Below are positions 16,526-25,262 of a stretch of 64,000 bases of DNA, piece by piece. The notes under the pieces are model-generated. The model was not told the origin of the DNA. It was given only the letters and a program-made list of their open reading frames with translations, and ran no database searches. Numbering within the stretch: position 1 is the first letter of the stretch; each line of letters opens with the position of its first letter. The DNA is taken from positions 31,294-95,293 of the forward strand of contig QWII01000028.1 of the NCBI GenBank assembly GCA_021405325.1, written 5' to 3'. This stretch comes from Caldilinea sp. CFX5. Lineage in GTDB: Bacteria; Chloroflexota; Anaerolineae; Caldilineales; Caldilineaceae. A program made the position numbers and the translations under genes.

Positions 16526-17413
16526 CTACCCCTTGAGGCCGGTCAAGCTGATGCCGCCGATGATATAGCGCTGGCCCAGGAAAAAGACAACCAGGAGCGG
16601 CAAAGTCGCCAACAGCGACGCCGCAAAGACACGGTCATAATAGAGCGAGTGTTCGCCACGAAAGAGCGCAATGCCCACCGTGATCGGGTAGAGTTTGTCG
16701 TTCGAGAGGACGACCAGCGGCCAGATAAAGCTCGACCACTCGCCGATAAAGGTGAAGATGGCAATCGTGACTAGCGCCGGTTGCGCCAGGGGCAGGATGA
16801 TTTGAAAAAAGATGCGCATGCGGCTACAGCCGTCAATGCGGGCGGCATCCTCTAACTCAAAGGGGATATTGAGGAAAAATTGCCGCAACATAAAGATGCC
16901 GTAGGCGCTGGCAAAGCCGGGAATCACCACCCCGGACACCGTGTTGGCCAGGCCCAGCGACCAGACAATCAGGTAGGTCGGGATCAAGAGGACGGAGTAG
17001 GGCAACATCATCGTCGCCAGCACCCCCAAAAAGAGGAGGTTGCGCCCGGGGAATTGAATGCGGGCAAAGGCATAGGCGGCCAACGCATTGATCAAGGTCT
17101 GGACAATGACGACAATCGAGGCGTAGAGCGCGCTGTTGCTCAGGTAGATGTTGATCCGCCCTTTATCCCAGGCATAGATGATCGATTCAAACGTGAAGGT
17201 TTTCGGAATCAATGAATAGGGATCAGCCGCAAAACCACGCGTCCCCTTGAGCGCGTTGACCACCAGGTAATAGTAGGGGAACAACATAGCCAGCGCGAGC
17301 AAAATCAGCAAGAGGTAGACGATCAGCGGGCCTGGCGCCAGGCGGAACGTTGTGCGCCGCGGTTCAACTGCCATCCCATGTGCGGGCGCGTGTGTAAGTG
17401 ATTGCTGACTCAT
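16526..17413 (-). CDS. Sugar ABC transporter permease, MalG type
   Basis: This 295-residue integral membrane protein has six predicted membrane helices. The first is IVYLLLILLALAMLFPYYYLV near residue 35. The EAA loop that docks the ATPase is visible as LEDAARIDGCSRMRIFFQIILPL near residue 190. It ends in the usual KG (SLTGLKG). The ATG at 17413 is chosen because GAGGGG lies 7-9 nt upstream; the frame also runs 15 nt further up to a GTG. It is the last gene of a binding-protein/permease/permease operon with no ATPase gene. Confidence 0.92.
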   Translation of the reverse strand: MSQQSLTHAPAHGMAVEPRRTTFRLAPGPLIVYLLLILLALAMLFPYYYLVVNALKGTRGFAADPYSLIPKTFTFESIIYAWDKGRINIYLSNSALYASIVVIVQTLINALAAYAFARIQFPGRNLLFLGVLATMMLPYSVLLIPTYLIVWSLGLANTVSGVVIPGFASAYGIFMLRQFFLNIPFELEDAARIDGCSRMRIFFQIILPLAQPALVTIAIFTFIGEWSSFIWPLVVLSNDKLYPITVGIALFRGEHSLYYDRVFAASLLATLPLLVVFFLGQRYIIGGISLTGLKG

Positions 17414-17486
17414 ACCATTTCCCCTCACTAAAAAACGAACGCTGGCGTTTTTGCTGATTACACCCTTTTGTCAACCGCCGGTCGAA

Positions 17487-18416
17487 TTAGAAAATTTGCT
17501 CAGAGCGGGTCGTGCGCAGTTGGATGGCGACCAGCACAAAGATCACGGCAAAGAGCAACCAGGAGAGCGCTGAAGCATAGCCCATACGGAAATACTGGAA
17601 ACCCTGGCGGAAGATCAGCAGTTGCATGCTGGTGGTGGCCGACCCCGGTCCCCCCATGGTCATAATATAGATTTGGGCAAAAACTTGAAAGGCGCCAATC
17701 GCCAAGGTTACGGTGACAAAGAGCGTCACATTGCGCAACAACGGCACCGTGATATAGCGAATCTCCTGCCACCAGTTGGCGCCATCGACTTTGGCGGCGT
17801 CATAGAAATCACGCGGAATATCGGCCAGCCCGGCCAAGTAGATCACCACATAGTAGCCGACATGAACCCAGATGCTCATAATAATGACCGAGGGCATGGC
17901 CATCTTGGCATCCATTAGCCAGTTGGGGCCTTGAATGCCGATGCCATCCAGAAAGCGATTGAACATGCCTTCAGGGCTGTAGAGCCAGACCCAGATCAGG
18001 GAAATGACGACAATGGGCGTAATCGAAGGCAAAAAGTAGATCGTGCGAAAGATGCTTTTGCCATGTTTCACGCGGTGCCCGGCAAGAGCCAAGAGAAAGG
18101 CAAAGATGGTGATGCCGGGCACCACGCCAAAGGCATAGTAGGCCGTATTGCCCAAGGCTGTCCAGAATAGCTCATCCTTGAAGAGCGCTTCGCGATAGTT
18201 GCCCAACCCCACAAAGGGGCCGCCGCGCGCAATAATGTCATAATCAAAGAAACTGAGATAAAGGGAGACGCCAATCGAGATCACGGAAAAGACAATCAAG
18301 AGCAGGGCCGCCGGGCCGGCAAAGAGATAACCGGCGATCCACTTGCGCGGCTGTCGCCACAACGGTTTCGCCGTGGCTCGGCGCTGATGGGGGTGATTTA
18401 TTGCTTGTTGGCTCAC
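17487..18416 (-). CDS. Sugar ABC transporter permease, MalF/UgpA type
   Basis: This 309-residue membrane protein has a cytoplasmic N-terminus and six membrane helices. The family sequence FVGLGNYREALF is near residue 75, and the EAA loop is FYDAAKVDGANWWQEIRYITVPLL near residue 215. The GTG at 18416 is chosen because GGGAGG stands 6 nt upstream. It pairs with the MalG-type permease 73 bp downstream. Confidence 0.92.
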   Translation of the reverse strand: MSQQAINHPHQRRATAKPLWRQPRKWIAGYLFAGPAALLLIVFSVISIGVSLYLSFFDYDIIARGGPFVGLGNYREALFKDELFWTALGNTAYYAFGVVPGITIFAFLLALAGHRVKHGKSIFRTIYFLPSITPIVVISLIWVWLYSPEGMFNRFLDGIGIQGPNWLMDAKMAMPSVIIMSIWVHVGYYVVIYLAGLADIPRDFYDAAKVDGANWWQEIRYITVPLLRNVTLFVTVTLAIGAFQVFAQIYIMTMGGPGSATTSMQLLIFRQGFQYFRMGYASALSWLLFAVIFVLVAIQLRTTRSEQIF

Positions 18417-18457
18417 GGTTGCCCTCCCTATTTTTAACCAAATCAATCAACTCGGTA

Positions 18458-18518
18458 CAGAAACCAGGTTTTTGCTCAACCAATCAGCAGCTTTTACAGG
18501 TGAAAAACCTGGTTTCTG
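18458..18518. repeat. Stem-loop between binding-protein and permease genes
   Basis: Perfect 16-bp arms (18458-18473 and 18503-18518) surround a 29-nt loop. In the direction of transcription it lies directly after the binding-protein gene. That is the usual place for a hairpin that stabilises the upstream message and lowers permease expression. The second importer has a hairpin at the same place. Confidence 0.75.
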
Positions 18519-18547
18519 GTTTAGTAGTTACGTTTTGGGCGACCAAC

Positions 18548-19906
18548 CTACGCGTTGGCGCGGCGGGCAATGACTTCATTGACCTTGCGCTCCGCTTCGT
18601 TGAGCGCTTCCTGGGGATCTTTGTCTGCGGTCATCACTTGTTGCAACTCAATGCCGACGGCATCATTGGCTTCGGTGAAGAAGGGGAAGAAGGGATAGAC
18701 GCCACCAGCCTCCGCCGCCGGCGTGGTGACAACACGTTGCGGCGCCCGTTCCAACACTTCGTTCCACTTCTCGCTTTCAAAGATAGCCTTTAGCGGTGTC
18801 GTACGCGTTGACAATTCAAAGCGCGTGATCACAACCGGCGGTGTGGTGCAATATTTCATCAGCGCCCAGGCGGCATCCACATTTTTCGTCGCCTTGGGCA
18901 ACACAAACATATTGGACCAAGTGGTGCCTGCTTTCCCAGCCCCTTGCGGTCCCTGTGGGAAGATGATGTACCAAAATTCAAACCCTTCCGGCTTCTGGTC
19001 ATTGAAGGAGGAGGTCGACCAGGTGCCGGCGTGGATCATGCCGACCTTGCCTTGTAAGAATAACTGCTCATCCTGCCGTTCCGGCGCAATGGGGAAGGAG
19101 ACCTTGTGCTCATTGAGCAGCGCCAACTGCATTTCCAGCACCTGCAAGCCCTTGTCGTCGTTAAAGGTTGCGGCGGCAAAATCCTCATCGTGCATAGCGC
19201 CGCCGTTGCTGACCAGCCAAGAATTAAAGAATTCAATATAGCGGTGATCCGGGATCAAGTAACCGGCTTGGGTGATCTCATCACCGTCGCGCTTCGTCAA
19301 CGCTTTGGCAGCCTCAACAAAATCATCCCACGTCTTGATGTCGGCGCCCTGCGGATCTAAACCGACTTCCTTCAACAAGTTACTATTGACCGCAATAATC
19401 GATGAATCCGGCCCTTCCCACGGCACGCCATAATACTTGCCGTTTTTGGAACGGTACATGTTGGTCGCCTCGCCATAGAATTGATCAGGCGCCAATTCGG
19501 GTACGGTACTGATGTAGTCGTCGAGATCCAGCAGAACGCCGCGATCATAGAATTCGCGCGCCCAGATGATCGAAGAGTGCAGCAGATCGGGCGGCGTGCC
19601 GGCGGCTGAATCAGCTAACACCTTCTGGATGTACTCGGCGCCAAAGGGGACAAATTCGTATTCAATGGTCGCCTCTTTGTAATTCTCGGTTAACCAATCA
19701 TACCAGGCGGTGTCCCCTTCGGACTGGGCCGGGGAATGCCAAGAGCGATAGCGCACCGTAACCCCTTCTGTGGTCGCGCCGACGCCGCCGCTGCCGGTGG
19801 GCGCCGGCGCACCGGGCACCGCACAGGCGGCCAGGGCCATAGCACCAGCCGTCAACCCAGTCAACTTCAAAAAGTGGCGACGCGTAAATTGTTTTTGCGC
19901 TTGCAT
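18548..19906 (-). CDS. Extracellular sugar-binding lipoprotein of the first ABC importer
   Basis: This 452-residue protein is a family-1 extracellular solute-binding protein. The N-terminus has a twin-arginine start (TRRHFLKLTG, Arg9-Arg10) and a lipobox LAAC with Cys28, followed by a Gly/Thr-rich linker. It should therefore be exported folded by Tat and anchored as a lipoprotein. The mature part has the ligand-binding features of the family (GKYYGVPWEGPDSSIIAVNSNLL, VGMIHAGTWS, MFVLPKATKN). AAGGAG lies 6-7 nt before the ATG. It is first in the operon with two permeases. The ligand is probably an oligosaccharide, but is not known. Confidence 0.93.
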   Translation of the reverse strand: MQAQKQFTRRHFLKLTGLTAGAMALAACAVPGAPAPTGSGGVGATTEGVTVRYRSWHSPAQSEGDTAWYDWLTENYKEATIEYEFVPFGAEYIQKVLADSAAGTPPDLLHSSIIWAREFYDRGVLLDLDDYISTVPELAPDQFYGEATNMYRSKNGKYYGVPWEGPDSSIIAVNSNLLKEVGLDPQGADIKTWDDFVEAAKALTKRDGDEITQAGYLIPDHRYIEFFNSWLVSNGGAMHDEDFAAATFNDDKGLQVLEMQLALLNEHKVSFPIAPERQDEQLFLQGKVGMIHAGTWSTSSFNDQKPEGFEFWYIIFPQGPQGAGKAGTTWSNMFVLPKATKNVDAAWALMKYCTTPPVVITRFELSTRTTPLKAIFESEKWNEVLERAPQRVVTTPAAEAGGVYPFFPFFTEANDAVGIELQQVMTADKDPQEALNEAERKVNEVIARRANA

Positions 19907-20024
19907 CGTAGCTCTCCTTCTCGAATGAACTCGAATGAATCATGGGGGCAAATGATAATGATGATACGCAATAAATCACGTAGGCCAATCCAAAGCATTC
20001 ACTATTACGATGCTGGTCGAAGGT

Positions 20025-20052
20025 CACGAATCACGCAGCACGCAACACGCAA
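20025..20052. repeat. Short tandem CACGCAA-type repeat
   Basis: Three to four imperfect 7-bp units related to CACGCAA lie upstream of the binding-protein gene. The same unit recurs at 41633-41654 (opposite strand) and 50787-50808. Confidence 0.65.
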
Positions 20053-20081
20053 GAGTGTACAATGATTAGCTTGATGTGGCC

Positions 20082-20852
20082 TTAACGAACACAGCCCGGA
20101 TAACTCGCTCCTTTCACGGGAAAATAGACGGGGCTTTCGCCTTCGCCTGTGTATTTGGACCGCGCCGACATATAGGAAAGCGCAATCGCCCGCCGCCAGT
20201 GGGTAGAACGATTGGGTGCGGTATAGTGGGGCAACAGTGAATGAAAGAACAGACCGCCGCCGGCACGAATTGGCGTCACCACCGTTTCTGCCATATCGTA
20301 ATAGCGCTCATCGATCACATAGTCATCGGTTACATGGACGTGGGGCAAAGGGCCGCGTCTGTGACCACCGGGGATGACAGCCATCGTGCCGTTTTCGGGT
20401 GTGGCGTCGTCGAGGGTGAACCAACAGGAGCAAAGTTCCATCGGTTCAATCGGCCAATAAGGCGAATCTTGATGCATCCCCTTGACCGAACCGACTTCCG
20501 GCGGTTTTAGCAAGAGGCTGTTGCGAAACATTTTAAGGTCCGGCCCCAAAATCTGTTCGATGATGCCGACAATGTTTTCATGCAGTCCTAGCGCCCGGAA
20601 GCGGTCGTCGCTCTGCACTAAGAAGTCAATTTTGCGGATGCTGTCGCCGGGGTGGGCCACTGTTAACTCGCCCCGTTCCACCCGCGGCTCAACCTGCACT
20701 TTGATCCCATCCCAAGGCCGTCCGCCGTGGGTATATTCACGCACGCGCGCCCGCAAGCCGGCCACCTCAGCGGCTGTCAACAGATCTTCGACCACGACAT
20801 AGCCGTCGCGCGCATAAGCATTCAGTTGTTCGGGTGTTAGTTGGATGGGCAT
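20082..20852 (-). CDS. Phytanoyl-CoA dioxygenase (PhyH) family protein
   Basis: This 256-residue protein is an Fe(II)/2-oxoglutarate-dependent oxygenase of the PhyH family. The iron-binding facial triad is visible as H-x-D in GMHQDSPYWP near residue 127 and a distal His in SLLPHYTAPN near residue 207. An Arg for 2-oxoglutarate follows in HWRRAIALSYM. N-terminal LTPEQLNAYARDGYVVVEDLL is the standard family opening. The ATG at 20852 follows GAGGACT. It sits just upstream (same strand) of the binding-protein operon, so it may modify the imported compound; substrate unknown. Confidence 0.9.
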   Translation of the reverse strand: MPIQLTPEQLNAYARDGYVVVEDLLTAAEVAGLRARVREYTHGGRPWDGIKVQVEPRVERGELTVAHPGDSIRKIDFLVQSDDRFRALGLHENIVGIIEQILGPDLKMFRNSLLLKPPEVGSVKGMHQDSPYWPIEPMELCSCWFTLDDATPENGTMAVIPGGHRRGPLPHVHVTDDYVIDERYYDMAETVVTPIRAGGGLFFHSLLPHYTAPNRSTHWRRAIALSYMSARSKYTGEGESPVYFPVKGASYPGCVR

Positions 20853-21147
20853 AGTCCTCGCTTTCCCTAGTTGATTTCTAGCCAAAGCTCATCCAGTCTA
20901 GGAATAGACGCCTCCCAGCCTGGCGTTCAATTTCAGCGCAGCGTCCACCGGGACACGGTTTTGACCGGAGGATATAGCGATTGCGGTTTGTGCTTGCCTT
21001 GCGCCAACATAGGATGTTGTGGCAATGGGGACACACCAATTGTAGTACAGCTCGCAGTTGGTGTCAAACGATTATCAGTCGTCCGCAGTCGTTTAGTCGC
21101 GTAGTCCAGAGTCGGCCCATGCGACGTCGGCAAAGTAGGGGCGTACC

Positions 21148-23064
21148 CTACGGCAATTCGATGACGCCGATCTGATAATCATTGGGGATGTTCAAGGGGT
21201 GCAAGGGCTGCTGATCGGTTGTGTGATAGGGGATCAAAGTCACCGCATAGCGACCAGCGGGCAGGGTAGTGGTATCCACGTCGAGAAAGAGGCGGCTCTC
21301 TTCTTCAGCGCGCCACTTTTCGGCGGTGGCGCCCCGTTCATTCCAGAGCCAGCTATCCACCTGAGCGCCGCCGGCGCCCGCCGTGTGCGCCAGCCGGAGC
21401 GAGAGTGACAGCGGGGTGGCATGGGCGCCGTTGCTCTGCCAGCGCACCTCCGCCATGAGGGTTGGCGGTGCGCCATCTTCGCCGCCCTGGTGGTAGAAAT
21501 TGATACCCGTAATGGTAAGCCCTTCGGCAAACTGGGCTTGGGTCGCCAGCGGAAGCACCGTTATTTTCGCCTGGCCGCGCACAAAGTTTTCAAAGGCATA
21601 GGTCGGGCGTTCATCGCCATCGGTTTCCTGATAGCCGCGCAAGCGCAAGTCGCCGGCCAACAGCCGTTGCGGGTCCGCCGCCACATGCATACCGGCCAGC
21701 CAACGCACCAGCGTTACTTTTTCGGCAGTCAGCGGCGGTAATTCATACGGCGGCGGAATGACATGATAATTGGTGCGAAACCTGGTCAAGTAATCGATTG
21801 TCCAGTGGCCTGTGGCAAATTCATCCCAGACGGCGCCGACCGGGATGATAAAGAACTGTTCCGGCTGTTTCAAAATATCCTGCGCCAGCACCGTCATATC
21901 AGCGTCAAGCTGTTCGTAGGTTTCACGCGCCGTTTGCCAACGGTGATAGTCACGCCAGGAGAGACCGCCATCAACCAGCAGTAGCACACAGGCCGCCCCA
22001 ATGATGAACGGGCGCTGATAGTCGCCCAACGGTCGCCTTTGTTGACCTACCCAGGTTAAACCAGCGGCAGCCAACAGAAAGGCAAGCGGCGCCACCTCCA
22101 ACACCCGCAGTTGATCCGGCGGCACCGGCGTGTTGGAGACGGCCAGAATCCCCGGCCAGAGCATCACCGCCACGGCCAGAAGTAACATGCGGGTCGCCGG
22201 TCGCCGCCAGCCGATCACGACAGCGAGCCAGAAAAAGAGGGCCACCGCCGGCAGGACAGGCGTGCGCCGGGGCAAATTGTGAACCCAGATCGGGTCGCCC
22301 GAAACGCCAAACATCAAGAGATGCTCGCTGAATTGACGCCAGAAGAGCGACAGCGGCTCATCCCGGTTCAACAGCCAGACCTGTCGCACCCGGAGCGAAC
22401 CGATTTCCGGGTCTGCGATGAGGACGTAAAGTAGCGGCGCTGTTACGACAAAGGCAGCGACGGCGCCCAGCAGCAAGCCCCGTTTCCACAACGTTTTGCG
22501 CCAGTCCAAGACGAGAATCAGGGCCAGGATGGGCATAAAGCGCGCAGCAGTGTAGGTGTATTGGGTCGCGCCCAGCAGCAGGCCGGCCAGGAGGTAGCGT
22601 CGCCAATCCGTGCTGTTGCGACACGCCCAAAAGCTCAACAGCCAGAGGCAGAAGAGCGGCACAAAGGTATTGACCCGTAAGCCCATACGGCTCAGGGAGA
22701 TGGTCCAAAAGGTGACAGCAACGAATCCACTCCCCAGCACTGCCTGCCAGGGGCCGAGCAGCCGTTTGCCCAGGGCATAAGAGGCGGCAACCGCTACGGT
22801 TCCGGCAAAGGCAGCCGGCAGACGAATCGCCAGCACACTATTGTCGAGCCAACCGACAAAAAGCGCCACTAGATAGGTGAAGAGCGGCTCATGCCCATTG
22901 GCCGTAGGGAAGAAGAGTTTTAACTCACCTTCCCACACGCGCAGCGCATCGAGACCATGCGCCGCTTCATCGAAATAGAGGCCGGGCGGCGCTATCATCA
23001 AACCGGAAACACGTAGATAAAAAGCGAGCAGCAGCAGAACAAGGATAACGACGCGTGGTTTCAT
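21148..23064 (-). CDS. GT39-type membrane glycosyltransferase (ArnT/PMT-like)
   Basis: This 638-residue membrane protein has about ten to twelve predicted helices in residues 1-360 and a soluble outer C-terminal domain. The first outer loop contains YFDEAAHGLDA near residue 30, with the acidic Asp-Glu pair typical of GT39/ArnT enzymes that use lipid-linked sugars, and a GHEPLFTYLVALF segment. The C-terminal domain is beta-rich. It probably glycosylates a surface lipid, glycan or protein. AAGG precedes the ATG by 4 nt. It is next to exporter genes on the same strand. Confidence 0.85.
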   Translation of the reverse strand: MKPRVVILVLLLLAFYLRVSGLMIAPPGLYFDEAAHGLDALRVWEGELKLFFPTANGHEPLFTYLVALFVGWLDNSVLAIRLPAAFAGTVAVAASYALGKRLLGPWQAVLGSGFVAVTFWTISLSRMGLRVNTFVPLFCLWLLSFWACRNSTDWRRYLLAGLLLGATQYTYTAARFMPILALILVLDWRKTLWKRGLLLGAVAAFVVTAPLLYVLIADPEIGSLRVRQVWLLNRDEPLSLFWRQFSEHLLMFGVSGDPIWVHNLPRRTPVLPAVALFFWLAVVIGWRRPATRMLLLAVAVMLWPGILAVSNTPVPPDQLRVLEVAPLAFLLAAAGLTWVGQQRRPLGDYQRPFIIGAACVLLLVDGGLSWRDYHRWQTARETYEQLDADMTVLAQDILKQPEQFFIIPVGAVWDEFATGHWTIDYLTRFRTNYHVIPPPYELPPLTAEKVTLVRWLAGMHVAADPQRLLAGDLRLRGYQETDGDERPTYAFENFVRGQAKITVLPLATQAQFAEGLTITGINFYHQGGEDGAPPTLMAEVRWQSNGAHATPLSLSLRLAHTAGAGGAQVDSWLWNERGATAEKWRAEEESRLFLDVDTTTLPAGRYAVTLIPYHTTDQQPLHPLNIPNDYQIGVIELP

Positions 23065-23223
23065 AAGCCTTCACTCTGACAAAGGGTTGCAGGATCAGCA
23101 TGTAGTATACCGATACAGTTGAATTTTCTGCAATCTATGGCCGGAGTGTACAGGCATTCCCTATGGGGAAGCAATCGCAACATAAGTCTAGTACACGACG
23201 GCGTAAATAAACCCATAGTTGCC

Positions 23224-23262
23224 AGTGAGACAGTGAGACAGTGAGACAGTGAGACAGTGACT
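23224..23262. repeat. Tandem AGTGAGAC array
   Basis: Four exact copies and one partial copy of the 8-bp unit AGTGAGAC stand in a row. This simple repeat is prone to slippage and has no coding role. Confidence 0.9.
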
Positions 23263-23298
23263 GACCTACTGGCTTACTTAGGCCGCTCTGTACTAGCC

Positions 23299-23356
23299 TT
23301 GTCATTCTGAAAGAATCTGTCAATCGGCAAGTTGGCAGATTCTTTCAGAATGACAA
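23299..23356. repeat. Perfect 21-bp inverted repeat
   Basis: Arms 23299-23319 and 23336-23356 pair perfectly around a 16-nt loop. It lies 41 bp after the stop codon of the exporter gene at 23398 in the direction of transcription and could act as its terminator, although no T-tract follows. Confidence 0.85.
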
Positions 23357-23397
23357 TACCGAACATCGACCTGCGATACGATGCGCGGTCAGGCTAC

Positions 23398-25239
23398 CTA
23401 TGCGGTCACGCCCACTGCCATCTTATCCCAAGCGTTGATATAGGCCGCTGACTGATGGCGGAAATAGGTGTTGTACAACTCGGCGTAATGGCCGCCACGC
23501 GCCATTAAGTTGTCATGGTCGCCCTCTTCGATGATCTCCCCCTCGCGCAGAACGATAATACGGTCGGCGGCGCGAATTGTTGACAGGCGATGGGCAATGA
23601 CAATAGCAGTGCGTTCCTGCAAGACCACATCCAGCCCTTCCTGAATCTGCGCTTCGGTTAGCGGGTCGATACTGGCCGTCGCTTCATCCAGGATCACAAT
23701 GGAGGGGTTTTGGAGCAGCACTCGCGCCAGCGCCACCAACTGGCGTTGCCCCATCGAAATGCCCCGCCCCTGTTCACTGATTTCAGTCGCCAGGCCATTG
23801 GGCAACGCTTGCAGCCAGTCGCCGCCGCCGACCTGGCGCGCTACCGCTTCCACCTCGGCATCGGTAGCGTTGGGATTGCCATAGCGGATGTTATCGGCCA
23901 CGGTGCCGGAGAAGAGGAAGGGGGTCTGCGGCACAATGCCCAGGCCGCGGCGATACGCCTGCAAGTTAAAGGTGCGAATATCGCGGCCATCAATCAACAG
24001 TTGCCCGCCCTGGAACTCATAGAACCGCGCCACCAGCTTGCCCAAGCTCGACTTGCCGGCGCCGGTATGACCGACCAGGGCAATGGTCTGTCCGGCGGGA
24101 ATCAACAGGTTGAAACCAAGCAGCACTGTCTCTTTGTCGTTGTAGCTAAAGTCAACGTCTCTAAACTCGATCTCCCCCCGAATTGACGGGACGGGCTGGT
24201 TGTCGGTCTGCACGACCCGCGCCTCGGCATCAACCAGGGCAAAGACCCGTTCGCTGGCCGACATGCCCAACTGGAACTGGCTCCAGAAGGAGGCGATGCC
24301 GGTGAGCGGAAACCAGAAGAGGTTGATACTCTCCAGAAAGAGAAACCAGGCCCCCGCCGTCACTGTCCCGGCCAGGACGCTGTTGCCGCCAAAGTAGAGC
24401 ACCAACGCGGTGCCAATGCCGGCAATCGTCCCCAACACCGGGAAGATGGCGCTAAAAACAATGCCCTGCCGCCAGCTCAGGCGGTACGATTGCTCGTTGA
24501 CTTTGGTAAACTCCTGGTAGATGGTCTGCTCCTGGCGAAAGTTTTTGGCAATGGCAATGCCGGCAATCGACTCCTGTACATTAGCATTCACCTGGGCGAT
24601 TACCCGGCGCGCCTGCTGGGTGGTATGGCGCGCAATCCGGCGAAAGGCCAGCGCCGTAAAGATAATCACCGGCGCAATCGCCAACGCAATCAGCGCCAGC
24701 CGCACATTGATAAAAAAGAGCAGCGCCACCACCAGCGTCACCACCAACACCTGGCTCATCAGGTTGAGGGTGAGCGTGACCACGTTGGAAAAATCTTGGG
24801 TATCCGATGTGACGCGACTGACGATCTTGCCCGACGAAAACTCATCGTAGAAGGACATATCGCGATCCAGCACAGCATCAAAGGCGTCACGCCGTAAGTC
24901 CAGCACCACGTCGCCGACCGTCCTGGCCGTGTAGCGTTGCCGAATAAAGTTAAAAGTCCACGAAAGCGCGCCGGTGACCAACACGGCCAGGATCAGCCAC
25001 CAACTGCGCTGCCAGACTTCGTCTCGCAAGTTATCACTGGCGATCACAATGTCCAGTCCGCGCGCAATCAAGAGCGGCAGCGCGGCATCCATCACCGAAT
25101 TGAGAACAATCATGCCGGCGACCACACCCATTTTTTGCCGGTGGGGCCAGAAATAGCCAGTGATACGTTTCAACAATTCACGGTCTGTATAAGTGCGGTC
25201 GTACGCCTCGGCGTCCAACCCATCCATGATAAAACCCAT
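23398..25239 (-). CDS. ABC exporter half-transporter, second gene of a pair
   Basis: This 613-residue protein joins a six-helix membrane domain (residues about 40-330) to an ATPase domain. Walker A is GHTGAGKSSL near residue 390, the signature is ISMGQRQ (SMGQ instead of SGGQ), Walker B is IVILDEATASID and the switch His is in AHRLST. The first signature Ser-Gly-Gly-Gln is therefore altered in one position. GAGGAG lies 7 nt before the ATG. It starts 23 bp after the stop of its partner gene, so the two should form a heterodimeric exporter for lipids, drugs or glycans. Confidence 0.93.
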   Translation of the reverse strand: MGFIMDGLDAEAYDRTYTDRELLKRITGYFWPHRQKMGVVAGMIVLNSVMDAALPLLIARGLDIVIASDNLRDEVWQRSWWLILAVLVTGALSWTFNFIRQRYTARTVGDVVLDLRRDAFDAVLDRDMSFYDEFSSGKIVSRVTSDTQDFSNVVTLTLNLMSQVLVVTLVVALLFFINVRLALIALAIAPVIIFTALAFRRIARHTTQQARRVIAQVNANVQESIAGIAIAKNFRQEQTIYQEFTKVNEQSYRLSWRQGIVFSAIFPVLGTIAGIGTALVLYFGGNSVLAGTVTAGAWFLFLESINLFWFPLTGIASFWSQFQLGMSASERVFALVDAEARVVQTDNQPVPSIRGEIEFRDVDFSYNDKETVLLGFNLLIPAGQTIALVGHTGAGKSSLGKLVARFYEFQGGQLLIDGRDIRTFNLQAYRRGLGIVPQTPFLFSGTVADNIRYGNPNATDAEVEAVARQVGGGDWLQALPNGLATEISEQGRGISMGQRQLVALARVLLQNPSIVILDEATASIDPLTEAQIQEGLDVVLQERTAIVIAHRLSTIRAADRIIVLREGEIIEEGDHDNLMARGGHYAELYNTYFRHQSAAYINAWDKMAVGVTA

Positions 25240-25262
25240 AAGAAGCTCCTCTGTTGCTTGGC

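Larger units (their letters stand above)
23065..23397. other. Intergenic region with 8-bp tandem repeats and a hairpin
   Basis: This 333-bp stretch separates the GT39 gene from the upstream exporter gene on the same strand. It contains the AGTGAGAC tandem array and the 21-bp inverted repeat listed separately, and no credible gene. Confidence 0.6.

Noticed and set aside
20853..21147. Small frames between the PhyH and GT39 genes
   Set aside because: No ribosome sites and no family features; the stretch appears to be non-coding.
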